Notes: generated by a model not told the origin, from the letters alone. A stretch of DNA of 64,000 nt from Candidatus Melainabacteria bacterium (GCA_003963305.1 RXJR01000003.1:49706-113705), one strand, 5' to 3'; numbered from the stretch's first letter, positions 1 through 9,149 are shown. Numbers and translations: made by a program.

Positions 1-2
1 GA

Positions 3-2246
3 ATGTTTGAGTACGGCAACGCCATGACGAAAGGACTTTCGCTTTCGAAGAGTATCCCGTTGCGAGCCCTGGTTGGAGCAGCTGGTGGCACCACTCAGAT
101 GATGATTTCCGAGCAGAGTCTTGGAACGCCAGACAGCCTTATGAAGGCAGCATCATCTGGTGCTGCGCTGAACTTATTCTTGCCGGCTGTTCAACATGGA
201 GTCGGTAGAGCCGTAGACGCGGCCAACGTTCGTATGGGGCGACCCATTCCCGTCGATCACTTCGTGGCGCGTGAGAATTGGACCGACAATGCCCCCCTTC
301 AGGATCTGGTCGGTCGCAGCCCTCTGACTCGTGTCCAACGCGTATCTACCGGAGAAACCAGTATCAATCAAGACAGCAACGTGGTCAGGCTGGGTCCGGC
401 AGATGGACCAGAAAAACTAGGACACGAAGTCAGTCACCGTATCAGCGCTAAACAAGCTGAACCAGAGCTGAGAGCTGCTGCCGAACTGCTCAAAACAGAT
501 CCGGAAGCGGCAAAGCAGAAGTTTATCGATATTCGCACAGCGCAAGAAAAAGCTGCGCTGGAAGCCGAAAGCCGTGTCAAAGCGGCTTTGGATACGCGAT
601 CGCCCTATGCTGACACGAATCCGGAAATCATCCAGGCGCTTCGCGTCAATAGAAACTTGACTTATGGTGATTTGTTCAAGAGCGAGGCCGCGCAATTCGA
701 AGCCACCAATGGAAAGTTCAGACCGCAGGCAGATTTTTCTGGAAGCGATTATCGTGGCAAGACTGACAGCGGACTGCATCTCTTTGTTTATGAAAAGCCC
801 ACCGAAAATCCCTTCGGTGGTGAGGCGAAGATCATTGCGTACGAAACTAACGACAACAAATCATTCCAGCGTTGGACAAAAGAAGACGCCAAAAATGACG
901 AGAACGGCAGAACGTGGGGCACTATAGAAAAGTTCAAAGATCCAGTGGACACTCCATACGGAACGTCGACTCTCGTTGAATCATTTCCTGATCGTTCCAC
1001 TGCCTATCACATTATCAAAGGCACTAATGTTGCCGACAACACGGTTCTGCGCGTTTACACCCAGGGACTCAAAACAGATTATGGGCTGGTGACATCTACA
1101 GTGACACACCCAGATGGTCAAGTCGACTACGGTAAGATGGACGGTACTTCTGCCACCAAATACGCAACTCCGCGCGAAGATTGGTACGGAAAAGTTTCCG
1201 TTGAGGACACTAAAGCTGATGGCACAACCTTCTATCATCTTACAGATGGTGCAACAGTAGAGTGGTATCCAAATCCTCTGAAAGTTCAGATCGCAATGGC
1301 GGATGGCTCTGTGCGGGAAGTTGAAGTCTCAACTGCATGGCGAAGCAACGGTAAAGCGTCTCATTCTATGATCGATAAAATATTAGAACGTGGCGAAGTA
1401 CCTGCTGATGCTGAACCTGTCAAAGACTCGGCGCCGGTCAAGAATGAATACATTCTGAACGATGCAAACGAGACCACGTTCGAGCAGATTAATCATCCTG
1501 ATCACATCGAGATAGTTGAACGTCCGCAAGGTGGCGCAGAGTCTTCGTTTAAACCTACATACGTGATGGAGAACTACAGTTCTCCTATGGATTCGCCTGA
1601 GGGGGCAGTCAACAGAATTGTGAGAACTTTCGACAGCACCATTTATGATCTTGCTGATGGATCTGGTGCAAAAGTTCAAGTCTACGATCCGAACCATCTT
1701 CGTTCGACAGATTACGGTGACGTCAACCGTGTCCTATACGCTAGAAACGATTTTGTTCAATACGATAAAGTAAATGGCAATAAAGTTCTGACGAACACAG
1801 AGAAAACTATCGATACAAATTATGGCCCTGCTAAAGCCATTGAGACCGCACCTGACGGCACCGAATATTATCACCGTCCAAATGGGGCAGTTGTAGAATC
1901 GTATCCAGAAGTAGTGAGCTCGAATCGTGGCTCAATACAGGCGTTTGAGAAGACCGCCAACGGTTTGACTATCTATCTACCAACCGCAGACGGCAGTTTC
2001 TACTCCCTGGAATTGAATTTCTCATCAAAAACGAGCACTGCGAAAGATGCAAGCGGCAACTTGATTCCTGATGGTGTAAAACCACTTGAGAAGCTGGTAA
2101 GGCAATTTAATCCTTCTCAGTATCCTGATGGACGACTGATTCCAGATGTTGGAAATGTGCGCACTATCGAAACTGATACCGATGGTTATAACACCTATCA
2201 AATGACCGATGGCACCTATAAGACTGACAAACCCGCTACGCCTTAA
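3..2246 (+). CDS. Large repeat protein with HExxH motif, 5' end outside window
   Basis: The frame is open to the left edge of the window, so the real start probably lies upstream. The visible 747 residues begin with a Gly/Ala-rich hydrophobic stretch (about 20-70). A zinc-protease-like HEVSH motif follows at 141-145, within LGHEVSHR, and a Glu-rich helix near 182-190 could supply a third ligand. From about residue 240 to the end there are degenerate repeats built on a YG...DG..YYH..DGA pattern, for example near 305-335, 355-380, 390-425 and 600-640, similar in style to YD/RHS-type beta repeats. Such proteins are usually exported or surface-bound. The peptidase assignment rests only on the motif; no known family was recognised. 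Another large repeat-bearing gene is cut by the right edge of the window. Confidence 0.6.
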   Translation: MFEYGNAMTKGLSLSKSIPLRALVGAAGGTTQMMISEQSLGTPDSLMKAASSGAALNLFLPAVQHGVGRAVDAANVRMGRPIPVDHFVARENWTDNAPLQDLVGRSPLTRVQRVSTGETSINQDSNVVRLGPADGPEKLGHEVSHRISAKQAEPELRAAAELLKTDPEAAKQKFIDIRTAQEKAALEAESRVKAALDTRSPYADTNPEIIQALRVNRNLTYGDLFKSEAAQFEATNGKFRPQADFSGSDYRGKTDSGLHLFVYEKPTENPFGGEAKIIAYETNDNKSFQRWTKEDAKNDENGRTWGTIEKFKDPVDTPYGTSTLVESFPDRSTAYHIIKGTNVADNTVLRVYTQGLKTDYGLVTSTVTHPDGQVDYGKMDGTSATKYATPREDWYGKVSVEDTKADGTTFYHLTDGATVEWYPNPLKVQIAMADGSVREVEVSTAWRSNGKASHSMIDKILERGEVPADAEPVKDSAPVKNEYILNDANETTFEQINHPDHIEIVERPQGGAESSFKPTYVMENYSSPMDSPEGAVNRIVRTFDSTIYDLADGSGAKVQVYDPNHLRSTDYGDVNRVLYARNDFVQYDKVNGNKVLTNTEKTIDTNYGPAKAIETAPDGTEYYHRPNGAVVESYPEVVSSNRGSIQAFEKTANGLTIYLPTADGSFYSLELNFSSKTSTAKDASGNLIPDGVKPLEKLVRQFNPSQYPDGRLIPDVGNVRTIETDTDGYNTYQMTDGTYKTDKPATP

Positions 2247-2498
2247 CTAGTGAGAGATTTGTCTCATTTCGGGATTTTTAACCGATATCGCTTTTAAGTT
2301 CGATTTGTGTGCTTAAACTGATATCAGTCTAAAATCCAGAAAACAATGTTTTTTGCTGCTGTACATGCCGTTAGAGTGGCTTTCTTGAGCACTATTACGC
2401 TTTTACTTTAGCAACGGAAATTTCGGAATTTTCGGCACTTAATCATTTTCGATTTCGTCCCTCATGTTCGATATTCGACTTTAATTCGAGGTGATGAT
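2247..2498. other. Intergenic spacer with short palindromes
   Basis: This AT-rich spacer lies between the large repeat protein and the small gene at 2499. It holds two perfect small palindromes, CGATATCG at 2283-2290 and ACTGATATCAGT at 2317-2328. They could be operator-like, but nothing else supports that. Confidence 0.3.
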
Positions 2499-2873
2499 AT
2501 GACGACAGTTGTTAATAACTCTGGAACGGCCCCGGTAGTGCGCAAAGTTTTGCTTTCCGGTGGTGGAAACAATAGGCGAATTTGGGATGCTAGCTATGAT
2601 CATCTCTACGTGATTGAAGTTGCACCAGCTCTTGGTTCTGCTGCTTTGCCGGAGGGCAGTTTCAGCGTCAATAATGCAGTCATTCGGCCTCTGAGATACA
2701 ACGCTACAGGAAAGTATGAGGCAGTGGGCGCGGAGAACTTGGAGATATATGAGTTTGTTGGATTTGAGAGCATGCTCGTGATTGAGCGCCCGAGTCTTAG
2801 CAGTTTAGACGTATTGAGAAGCGAGTCGGGTATAGCGGTGGTTAACGAGGATCAGGTTGTCGTGCGGAAATAG
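2499..2873 (+). CDS. Hypothetical protein, 124 aa
   Basis: ATG start preceded by GAGGTGATGAT, an acceptable ribosome binding site. The protein has no signal peptide or membrane segment. It is rich in beta-type residues (VVRKVLLSGGGNNRRIWD, then several YEF/VIE strands), suggesting a small all-beta fold. I do not recognise a family. It stands alone, 312 bp before the polymerase gene, and nothing indicates a shared function with it. Confidence 0.55.
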   Translation: MTTVVNNSGTAPVVRKVLLSGGGNNRRIWDASYDHLYVIEVAPALGSAALPEGSFSVNNAVIRPLRYNATGKYEAVGAENLEIYEFVGFESMLVIERPSLSSLDVLRSESGIAVVNEDQVVVRK

Positions 2874-3185
2874 CAAATACTAGAATGCGCGCTCTTAAAA
2901 GCTTGCCACACATAATTTTGTATGGTATGCTGTATGCAGAGCAGTGAAGTTGAGCAGCTTGCTGTCTTCCGCAGATCATCACTCCTGTGGTCGAGAGTTT
3001 GCTTGCTTTTGTAATGAGTGCTTTGTATTGCGTGTTTTCTGATTGCCGTGCTTAGTTGCCTGCAATTGCGATCCATGCTTTGCAATGCGGTTGTTTGTAA
3101 TCTGTCGTGCTTTGCAATTTATGCTTTGCACTGACTGCTTTTGAGCTACTTTTTAATTGCCGTCAGCTTTAGAGAGTTATGAGTA
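2874..3185. repeat. Spacer with scattered TGCTTTGCA repeats
   Basis: The 312-bp gap upstream of the polymerase gene carries irregularly spaced copies of a TGCTTTG(C/T)A word at about 3019, 3076, 3108 and 3122, with related TGCTTTT at 3004 and 3135. No ORF here looks real. I found no GAAC-N4-GTTC or CTGT-type LexA box. Confidence 0.35.
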
Positions 3186-6100
3186 TTGTGCGCCTCGTAT
3201 GCTGAGTTGCATTGTCATTCGGCTTTTTCATTTCTTGATGGTGCTTCGGTACCTGAGGAATTAGCTTATCGTGCAAAGGAAATCGGTTTAAGTGCACTAG
3301 CACTTACCGACCATGATGATTTGGGTGGAATTGTTCGATTTGCCAGTGCAGCTAAGGAGCTTGATCTTAATGGAATAGTTGGTGCTGAGCTGACTTTAGA
3401 AGATGATTCACATTTGATTGTATTGGCTCAAGATCTTCAGGGATACAAAAACATCTGCCATCTCATAACTCACGCACGCTCGACTTGTGCACGTGGTCGT
3501 CCGCGTGTGCCTTATGAAAAATTGTATGAGCGGTCGAACGGATTAATCGCGTTGACCGGTTGTCCGCATGGTCGCGTTCCATTAGCTCTGGCTGTTGATG
3601 ATTTTGAACAGGCTAAAAAAGCAGCCTTTGAACTGAAAGAAGTATTTGCTGACAGGCTTTACTTCGAATTGTGGAATCATTACCTGCATCAAGAGTCGAT
3701 TATTGCAGCACGACTTTTAGCATTGTCGAGTCAATTGTCAATACCATGGGTGGTGACAAACAATGTACATTATTCGCATCCGGAAAAGAGGATAATTCAC
3801 GATGTTCTAACTTGTTTGCGGCATGAAGTGACACTTGCTACGGCCGGTACAAGATTGCGTCCCAATGGCAGCTGGTATATGAAGTCACCGTCTGAGATGG
3901 CTCATCTATGGAGGAATTATCCAGAAGGAATAAAAAATACTTTGGTCGTCGCTGAGCGTTGCCAATTCAGATTGGGATTATTAAAGCCGCCATTACCAAA
4001 TTTTGAAGTTCCAGTTCAATATGCCGATGAAGTGACAACACACAATGGATTATTAGAAAAATTGGTGTGGGAGGGCGCCGCATCAAGATATTCCAATTTG
4101 TCCGAAAAACATGTCAATCAACTCAATCATGAGCTGAGCATGATCACCGGATTAGGACTGGCTCCCTATTTCCTGATTATGTGGGATATCGTGAATTTTG
4201 CTCGACGAAACGGTATTGCGGTTCAGGGTAGAGGGTCTGCCGCTAATTCAGCAGTTTGTTATTGCTTATTCATTACGGCTGTTGATCCAATAGGGATGGA
4301 TTTGTTGTTTGAACGATTTTTATCCGAAGGACGCAATGAACCTCCAGATATTGATTTGGACATAGCACACCAGGAGCGAGAAAAAGTTCTTCAGTATGTT
4401 TATGAAAAGTATGGACGCAATCACGCAGCAATGGTTTGCGAAGTGATTACGTACAGAGGACGTTCCGCTGTTCGTGATGCCGCTCGTGTACTGGGGTTCT
4501 CTCAAGAACAAGCTGATAAGCTGGCTGCGGAGTCTCATTATTTTGAAGCTTTGCAGGCAGCAGAGCAACTGGTCGCTGGTGGTATCACTGCAGCGGGCTT
4601 GGATGTTCATGATGCCCGCGTTCAGTTACTAATCAAAGTGGTTGCTGGATTGCACCAGTTGCCTCGACATCGTTCCATACATGTAGGCGGTTTTGTTTTA
4701 TCGGCAGAACCTATAGGTGATATTGTGCCTGTGGAACCAGCATCAATGGCTGGTCGCACGGTCATTCAGTGGGATAAAGATGATCTCGATATGGCAGGAT
4801 TGATCAAAATTGATCTTCTCGGGCTCGGCATGCTCATGATGATCCAGGAAGGATTGAAGCTAGTTAAGAAGCATCGCAATATTGAAATCGATCTCGGGCA
4901 GCTGGATATGAATGATCCAAAAATCTACGACATGCTTAGAGCTGCAGAAACAATCGGTTTGTTTCAGGTTGAATCACGTGCTCAGATGAGTATATTGCCG
5001 AAGCTCAACCCGACTTGTTTTTACGATATCATCGTCTCCATCGCTTTAGTTCGACCTGGTCCTATTCAGGGAAATATTATTCATCCGTATTTACGTAGAA
5101 GACGTGGTGACGAACCTGTCGTTTATTTGCATCCTACGCTTGAGCCGATATTGAAACGCACTTTAGGTGTGCCGCTATTTCAAGAACAAGGTATGAAATT
5201 AGCGGTTGTTTCTGCCGGTTTCACGCCTTCGCAAGCGGATAATCTTCGTCGAGTAATGAGTCATAAACGCTCTCAAGAAAAGATGGATGCTCTTTGCGTC
5301 GACCTTGCGATTGGTATGCGCGCAAATGGATTTACGGAAGTTGCAATTCAAACGATAACCCACCAATTGCGTGCTTTTGCAAACTATGGATTTCCAGAAA
5401 GTCATGCTGCATCGTTTTCGCTGCTTGTTTATGCATCTGCATTTCTGAAACTTTATTACGGTCCTGAATTCTATTGTGCAATCTTGAATGCACAGCCCAT
5501 GGGCTTTTATAGCCCAGCAACTCTGATTAGAGATGCGATGCGCCGCAATATTGAAGTGCGTCCCCCCGATCTTGCTGCGAGTTCTTGGGATTGCACCCTT
5601 GAAAAACGTAATGATGGTGCTCTTGCTTTGCGAGTTGGATTGCGTTTTGTTGAGGGGCTCGGCAGTCGATCTAAGGCATCATTGCAACAGGCTTGGGAAA
5701 ATGGTGGCAGCTTCAAATCATTAGATGATGTAATTAAGCGAAGTGGATTAAGTCATGCCGAGTTGAAGATATTGGCCCGAGCTGGAGCATTTGAATCGCT
5801 ATACCCAGGTAGGCGAAAGGCATTATGGGAAACATTGGCTAAGCTAAATAAAAAGCGGGAAACTCCCTTGCTTGATCTGCTGCAACCTGTACCTGTTTCA
5901 CCAGAAATAAAAGAGATGACCAGGTTGCAAGAGATTGTTGCTGATTACAACATGATGGGGCTTTCAACTGGTGAGCATCCAATGTATTTTTATCGTCAAT
6001 GGGCAACCAATAATGGTATCAAGTCATGCCACCAACTCAAAGAAGAATTGCATGATACGAGAGTTACTGTAGCCGGCTGCGTGATTTGTAGACAGCGACC

Positions 6101-6338
6101 AGAAACTGCAAAAGGATTTGTTTTTCTTACGCTGGAAGATGAAACAGGAATGGCAAACATAATTGTGAAGCCTCGTGTCTTCGACGAATATCGTCGAACT
6201 GTTTTAGGTTCGAGTTATTTATCGATAACTGGCAAATTGCAATCAGAACAAGGTGTGATCAATGTGATCGCAGAACATTTTGAGCAACTGCCTCGATTGC
6301 CTGGCGATCCGCATATCCCGGCGCGTAATTTCCATTAG
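3186..6338 (+). CDS. dnaE2: Error-prone DNA polymerase III alpha-like (DnaE2)
   Basis: C-family replicative-type polymerase of 1050 residues, the usual size for DnaE2 and shorter than DnaE1. The N-terminal PHP domain shows ELHCHS at residues 7-12 and LTDHDD at 40-45. The palm has GRGSAANS near 348-355 and PDIDLD at 387-392, which gives the catalytic Asp pair; the third acid is probably in KIDLLGL. The C-terminus has an OB-fold (VTVAGCVICRQRPETAKG and following), as in DnaE2, and no tau-binding tail. The start is TTG at 3186, because an in-frame TGA at 3180 blocks any upstream start; an ATG at 3179 is out of frame. DnaE2 normally performs damage-induced translesion synthesis with ImuA and ImuB, but neither is encoded in this window. 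Confidence 0.92.
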   Translation: MCASYAELHCHSAFSFLDGASVPEELAYRAKEIGLSALALTDHDDLGGIVRFASAAKELDLNGIVGAELTLEDDSHLIVLAQDLQGYKNICHLITHARSTCARGRPRVPYEKLYERSNGLIALTGCPHGRVPLALAVDDFEQAKKAAFELKEVFADRLYFELWNHYLHQESIIAARLLALSSQLSIPWVVTNNVHYSHPEKRIIHDVLTCLRHEVTLATAGTRLRPNGSWYMKSPSEMAHLWRNYPEGIKNTLVVAERCQFRLGLLKPPLPNFEVPVQYADEVTTHNGLLEKLVWEGAASRYSNLSEKHVNQLNHELSMITGLGLAPYFLIMWDIVNFARRNGIAVQGRGSAANSAVCYCLFITAVDPIGMDLLFERFLSEGRNEPPDIDLDIAHQEREKVLQYVYEKYGRNHAAMVCEVITYRGRSAVRDAARVLGFSQEQADKLAAESHYFEALQAAEQLVAGGITAAGLDVHDARVQLLIKVVAGLHQLPRHRSIHVGGFVLSAEPIGDIVPVEPASMAGRTVIQWDKDDLDMAGLIKIDLLGLGMLMMIQEGLKLVKKHRNIEIDLGQLDMNDPKIYDMLRAAETIGLFQVESRAQMSILPKLNPTCFYDIIVSIALVRPGPIQGNIIHPYLRRRRGDEPVVYLHPTLEPILKRTLGVPLFQEQGMKLAVVSAGFTPSQADNLRRVMSHKRSQEKMDALCVDLAIGMRANGFTEVAIQTITHQLRAFANYGFPESHAASFSLLVYASAFLKLYYGPEFYCAILNAQPMGFYSPATLIRDAMRRNIEVRPPDLAASSWDCTLEKRNDGALALRVGLRFVEGLGSRSKASLQQAWENGGSFKSLDDVIKRSGLSHAELKILARAGAFESLYPGRRKALWETLAKLNKKRETPLLDLLQPVPVSPEIKEMTRLQEIVADYNMMGLSTGEHPMYFYRQWATNNGIKSCHQLKEELHDTRVTVAGCVICRQRPETAKGFVFLTLEDETGMANIIVKPRVFDEYRRTVLGSSYLSITGKLQSEQGVINVIAEHFEQLPRLPGDPHIPARNFH

Positions 6339-6379
6339 CTAATGCCTATTAGATAGTAATAGCTCAATCAATCTGATTC

Positions 6380-6509
6380 GGGATTAAGAGACTCGCACTA
6401 GCGCGACACAATCCGGAGCGGGATTAAGAGACTCGCACTAACGCGACACAATCCGGAGCGGGATTAAGAGACTCGCACTAGCGCGACACAACCCGGATCG
6501 GGTTTAGCA
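6380..6509. repeat. 40-bp tandem repeat, three copies plus partial edges
   Basis: Three consecutive 40-bp units start at 6380, 6420 and 6460, each opening GGGATTAAGAGACTCGCACT. Unit 2 differs by one base (A for G), and unit 3 changes near its end. Degenerate partial copies flank both sides. Inside each unit TCGC...GCGA can pair, and across each junction AATCC pairs with GGATT, so the array can form a chain of hairpins. It lies downstream of the polymerase gene and past the 3' end of the convergent ricin-like gene. Confidence 0.85.
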
Positions 6510-6537
6510 GCTACACTGAATTGCACTAATTCGGTTT

Positions 6538-7062
6538 TTACCACTCGGCGTGCGCAAACTTCCAGCGGAATTTTGATGTCTCGTCTTTGGGTCCAAAGTG
6601 CACTTCTGGATTCATTGGCGGTGAGGATACGATGTACATGGCATCGCCATTGCGGTCAACGCTTCTGACCGTAAATCCATCGCCGTCCGGCTGAAGAATA
6701 TATACGCTTGCATCCGAGCCGAGTATTGCTGTTGCGTCGGAAATCGGGTGTGGGTTGAGATAAAGTTGCGTCGATTCGCCAGCAAGCTTGATGTTGTATT
6801 TATTAGTCGGCTTGTGGGTAACGGGATCTTCTTTACGTGTAATTTGCCACTTTTGCGTCCCGCCTTTGTTGAACTCATAAGTGAGAACATTTTGACCTGC
6901 GGAGCCCCCTGCCGGTTGCATTGCTTGATCATTCAATGCGTTGATAATGAAGTATGTGCCGCTGTAGGGCAATGGATCGCTGGGATCCGCGTCAGCCATG
7001 GCCGGCGCACTTGCTATCAGTTGCATTGTGACAACTGCTGAGATAAATCCCCAAGGTTTCAT
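6538..7062 (-). CDS. Exported protein with ricin-type beta-trefoil-like domain
   Basis: 174 residues beginning with a signal peptide (MKPWGFISAVVTMQLIASAPAMADA; cleavage expected after AMA). The mature part resembles a RICIN/beta-trefoil carbohydrate-binding fold: GTYFIINALNDQAMQ, then a QKWQI motif matching the Q-x-W signature, and further strands ending FRWKF. A ricin-like domain would bind sugars or proteins outside the cytoplasm; that role is inferred. A ribosome binding site (GGAGGACT) precedes the ATG. It is a single gene, convergent with the polymerase gene. Confidence 0.65.
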   Translation of the reverse strand: MKPWGFISAVVTMQLIASAPAMADADPSDPLPYSGTYFIINALNDQAMQPAGGSAGQNVLTYEFNKGGTQKWQITRKEDPVTHKPTNKYNIKLAGESTQLYLNPHPISDATAILGSDASVYILQPDGDGFTVRSVDRNGDAMYIVSSPPMNPEVHFGPKDETSKFRWKFAHAEW

Positions 7063-7317
7063 GGTAGTCCTCCAACATGATCTGACCCAATTATAGGCAT
7101 ATTAAGCCTACGACAGAGCCGAGAAAAATAGGAGCAGAGCGTTGTCAATTGAACTGTCACGAAAACCACCAACAGTCAGGACATGGCCAGACCTGCATAT
7201 TGTGGGAATATCACACATGGGCTGGCCAGTTACTTATTAAGGTAGCAGCCATTCTTCCGTGGTATGAATTGAATTATCGCCGCCTTTGACCGACGGCGGT
7301 GGAAGTCAGGAAGCAAG
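7063..7317. promoter_or_regulatory. Divergent spacer with inverted repeat
   Basis: This spacer separates the divergently transcribed ricin-like and methyltransferase genes. TGGCCAG and CTGGCCA at about 7182-7226 form an inverted repeat around a smaller dyad, TGTG-GGAATAT-CACA. It may contain operator sites for either gene, but no clear promoter consensus was seen. Confidence 0.3.
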
Positions 7318-7941
7318 ATGGACGCGAAGAAAATCCCCACGGTGGAAACAGTAGAGTTCTGGGAAGGACTTTATCAGCGTGCCATTACTCCATGGGAGTT
7401 GGGAACCTTCAGTCCTCCACTCAAAACCTTTTTGGACTCACCTTATCGAGTACCGTTGGGCAGAGTTGCGGTTTTAGGAGCTGGTACCGGTCATGATGCA
7501 CTGTTGTTTGCGTACTATGGATATCAGGTAGTTGCATTCGACTTCGCACCATCTGCGGTTGCATCGACAAGAGCAAAATTCGCACAGTATGGATATCTAG
7601 GAAAGACAGCAGAAGTAGTTCAACATGATATCTTCGACTTGCATAATTATCGAGGATATTTTGATTACGTACTTGAGCATACATGCTTTTGCGCAATACA
7701 TCCGGCACGACGAAAAACTTATGAGCTTGTCGTCCGCGATCTGCTGAAACCGGAAGGTAAGCTAATCGCGCTCTGGTGGCTCCTCGAGAGACAGGGGTCA
7801 GGACCACCATTTTCTGTCTCGAAGGATGAACTCTTCGAGCTTTTTTCTCCGCACTTCCGATTCGACCTGGTGCATGAGCCTACTGATTCAGTGCCTGACC
7901 GCAAGGGGCAGGAGCTGTTTACTCTGCTGTCGAAATACTGA
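7318..7941 (+). CDS. TPMT-family SAM-dependent methyltransferase
   Basis: 207 residues of the thiopurine S-methyltransferase-like Class I family. The N-terminus has FWEGLYQRAITPWELG, the usual W-containing entry of this family. Motif I is VLGAGTGHDALLFA (about 60-73), with an acidic VVAFDFAP strand after it, and EHTCFCAIHPARR follows. Members methylate thiols, tellurite/selenite or halides; the substrate cannot be read from the sequence. ATG at 7318 follows CAGGAAGC. The last codons fall in a short duplicated segment shared with the convergent cysteine desulfurase end. Confidence 0.82.
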   Translation: MDAKKIPTVETVEFWEGLYQRAITPWELGTFSPPLKTFLDSPYRVPLGRVAVLGAGTGHDALLFAYYGYQVVAFDFAPSAVASTRAKFAQYGYLGKTAEVVQHDIFDLHNYRGYFDYVLEHTCFCAIHPARRKTYELVVRDLLKPEGKLIALWWLLERQGSGPPFSVSKDELFELFSPHFRFDLVHEPTDSVPDRKGQELFTLLSKY

Positions 7942-7983
7942 TCACATTTTGTTTAAGCTACTGTCGAAATATTGATCACATTC
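7924..7983. repeat. 26-bp direct duplication at convergent gene ends
   Basis: Two copies, 7924-7949 and 7958-7983, match except at two positions around the core CTGTCGAAATA. Copy 1 encodes the last residues and stop of the methyltransferase. Copy 2 lies just inside the 3' end of the oppositely oriented cysteine desulfurase and encodes its last residues in antisense. Confidence 0.75.
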
Positions 7984-9119
7984 AGATTTTTTGCATTGAT
8001 GAAGATTTCTGCGAGTACACCTGCGGCAATTTCGCATTCCTCTGCGGAATTGAGTACTGATGCTGAGATGCGCGCCGAACCTAGTCCCTCATCGTGAGTG
8101 TAACCCATTTGCTTGAGCACATAAGAGGGATGTCTGCCCGAGCATGCTGATACGCTTGAAATTGAGATGCCACGCTCATCCGCGGCTTCAACGATCTGTT
8201 CGCCGATCGCTCCGCGCACGACCACACTTACGTGTCCTGGAATTCGCTTACGCGGATCGAGGGGACCGGTCAAATTAACGTTGGGAAGTGCCGCAAATTT
8301 GTCTGTGAGTATTTTCTGCAACTTGCGCAAATGTGCTTGATTCTGATCCATGTGCACGTTTGCTAGTTCTGCAGCTTCGCCTAAAGCAACTATTTCGGAG
8401 ACACCTTCGGTCCCAGGGAAGAGACCGCCTTCTTGTCCGCCACCGAATATGATGGGCAGAATTTGAACGCGCTCACGTATAAACAGGACACCAATTCCTT
8501 TCGGTGCGTGAAGTTTGTGACCGGTGATGGACAACGTGTCTGCTGGGACGGTGTTTAGATCTATCTTGATTTTTCCTGCTGCCTGCACGGCGTCTGTGTG
8601 GAAGAATATGCCGTGCGCCTTGGCGATTTTTGCAAGTTTCTCGATCTGCTGCACTGTGCCCACTTCATTGTTGGCCCACATGATCGATATGATGCTGGTC
8701 TCAGGTGTAATGGCTCTTTCGAGATCACGAGGATCGACGAATCCCTCGCTATCTACGTCAAGTATCGTCAATCGCCATCCTTGCGATTCCAAGTATTTGA
8801 CTGGACCCAGAGCCGAAGAATGCTCGATTCCACTCGTAATAATGTGCCGACCAAGCCCGTTTTGCTCGACAAATCTCGCGCGCCCAAGCAGTGCGACATT
8901 GTTACTGTAAGTAGCACTTGGTGTGAAATAAATTTCGTGCGGTTTTGCACCGATAAGATTGGCTACTTTCTGCCTGGCGATTTCAATTGCTGCCTTGCTC
9001 TGTCGTCCGATATGGTGAATTGATGATGGATTGCCGAAGCATGATTTTGACGGTACTGCATAAATGGGCGGCCGCACTGGAGTGGTGGCACTGTTGTCCA
9101 AGTATATGTTTCTGTTCAT
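7953..9119 (-). CDS. Cysteine desulfurase family PLP enzyme (NifS/IscS-like)
   Basis: 388 residues, fold type I aminotransferase class V. LDNSATTPV opens the protein. H100 (GIEHSS), D176 (HTDAVQ) and the PLP lysine K202 (SITGHKLHAPKG) are present. The persulfide cysteine is probably C326 in SSVSACSGRHPS. It would take sulfur from cysteine for Fe-S or thiolation pathways. Several signatures deviate: TPSATYSNN where SGATEANN is usual, and EGGLFPGTE where ERGLRSGTE is usual, so it may be a specialised paralogue. It lies 127 bp downstream of an Rrf2 regulator on the same strand, the arrangement seen in isc/suf and cymR-type loci. No IscU scaffold is nearby. Confidence 0.88.
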   Translation of the reverse strand: MNRNIYLDNSATTPVRPPIYAVPSKSCFGNPSSIHHIGRQSKAAIEIARQKVANLIGAKPHEIYFTPSATYSNNVALLGRARFVEQNGLGRHIITSGIEHSSALGPVKYLESQGWRLTILDVDSEGFVDPRDLERAITPETSIISIMWANNEVGTVQQIEKLAKIAKAHGIFFHTDAVQAAGKIKIDLNTVPADTLSITGHKLHAPKGIGVLFIRERVQILPIIFGGGQEGGLFPGTEGVSEIVALGEAAELANVHMDQNQAHLRKLQKILTDKFAALPNVNLTGPLDPRKRIPGHVSVVVRGAIGEQIVEAADERGISISSVSACSGRHPSYVLKQMGYTHDEGLGSARISASVLNSAEECEIAAGVLAEIFINAKNLNVINISTVA

Positions 9120-9149
9120 CGGGTTCTTCCGTTAGTAAGTTATAGCCGG

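Noticed and set aside
2874..3185. LexA/SOS box before dnaE2
   Set aside because: No GAAC-N4-GTTC or CTGT-N8-ACAG dyad could be found by eye.
3179..3205. ATG at 3179 as the polymerase start
   Set aside because: It is out of frame with the polymerase and encodes only eight codons.
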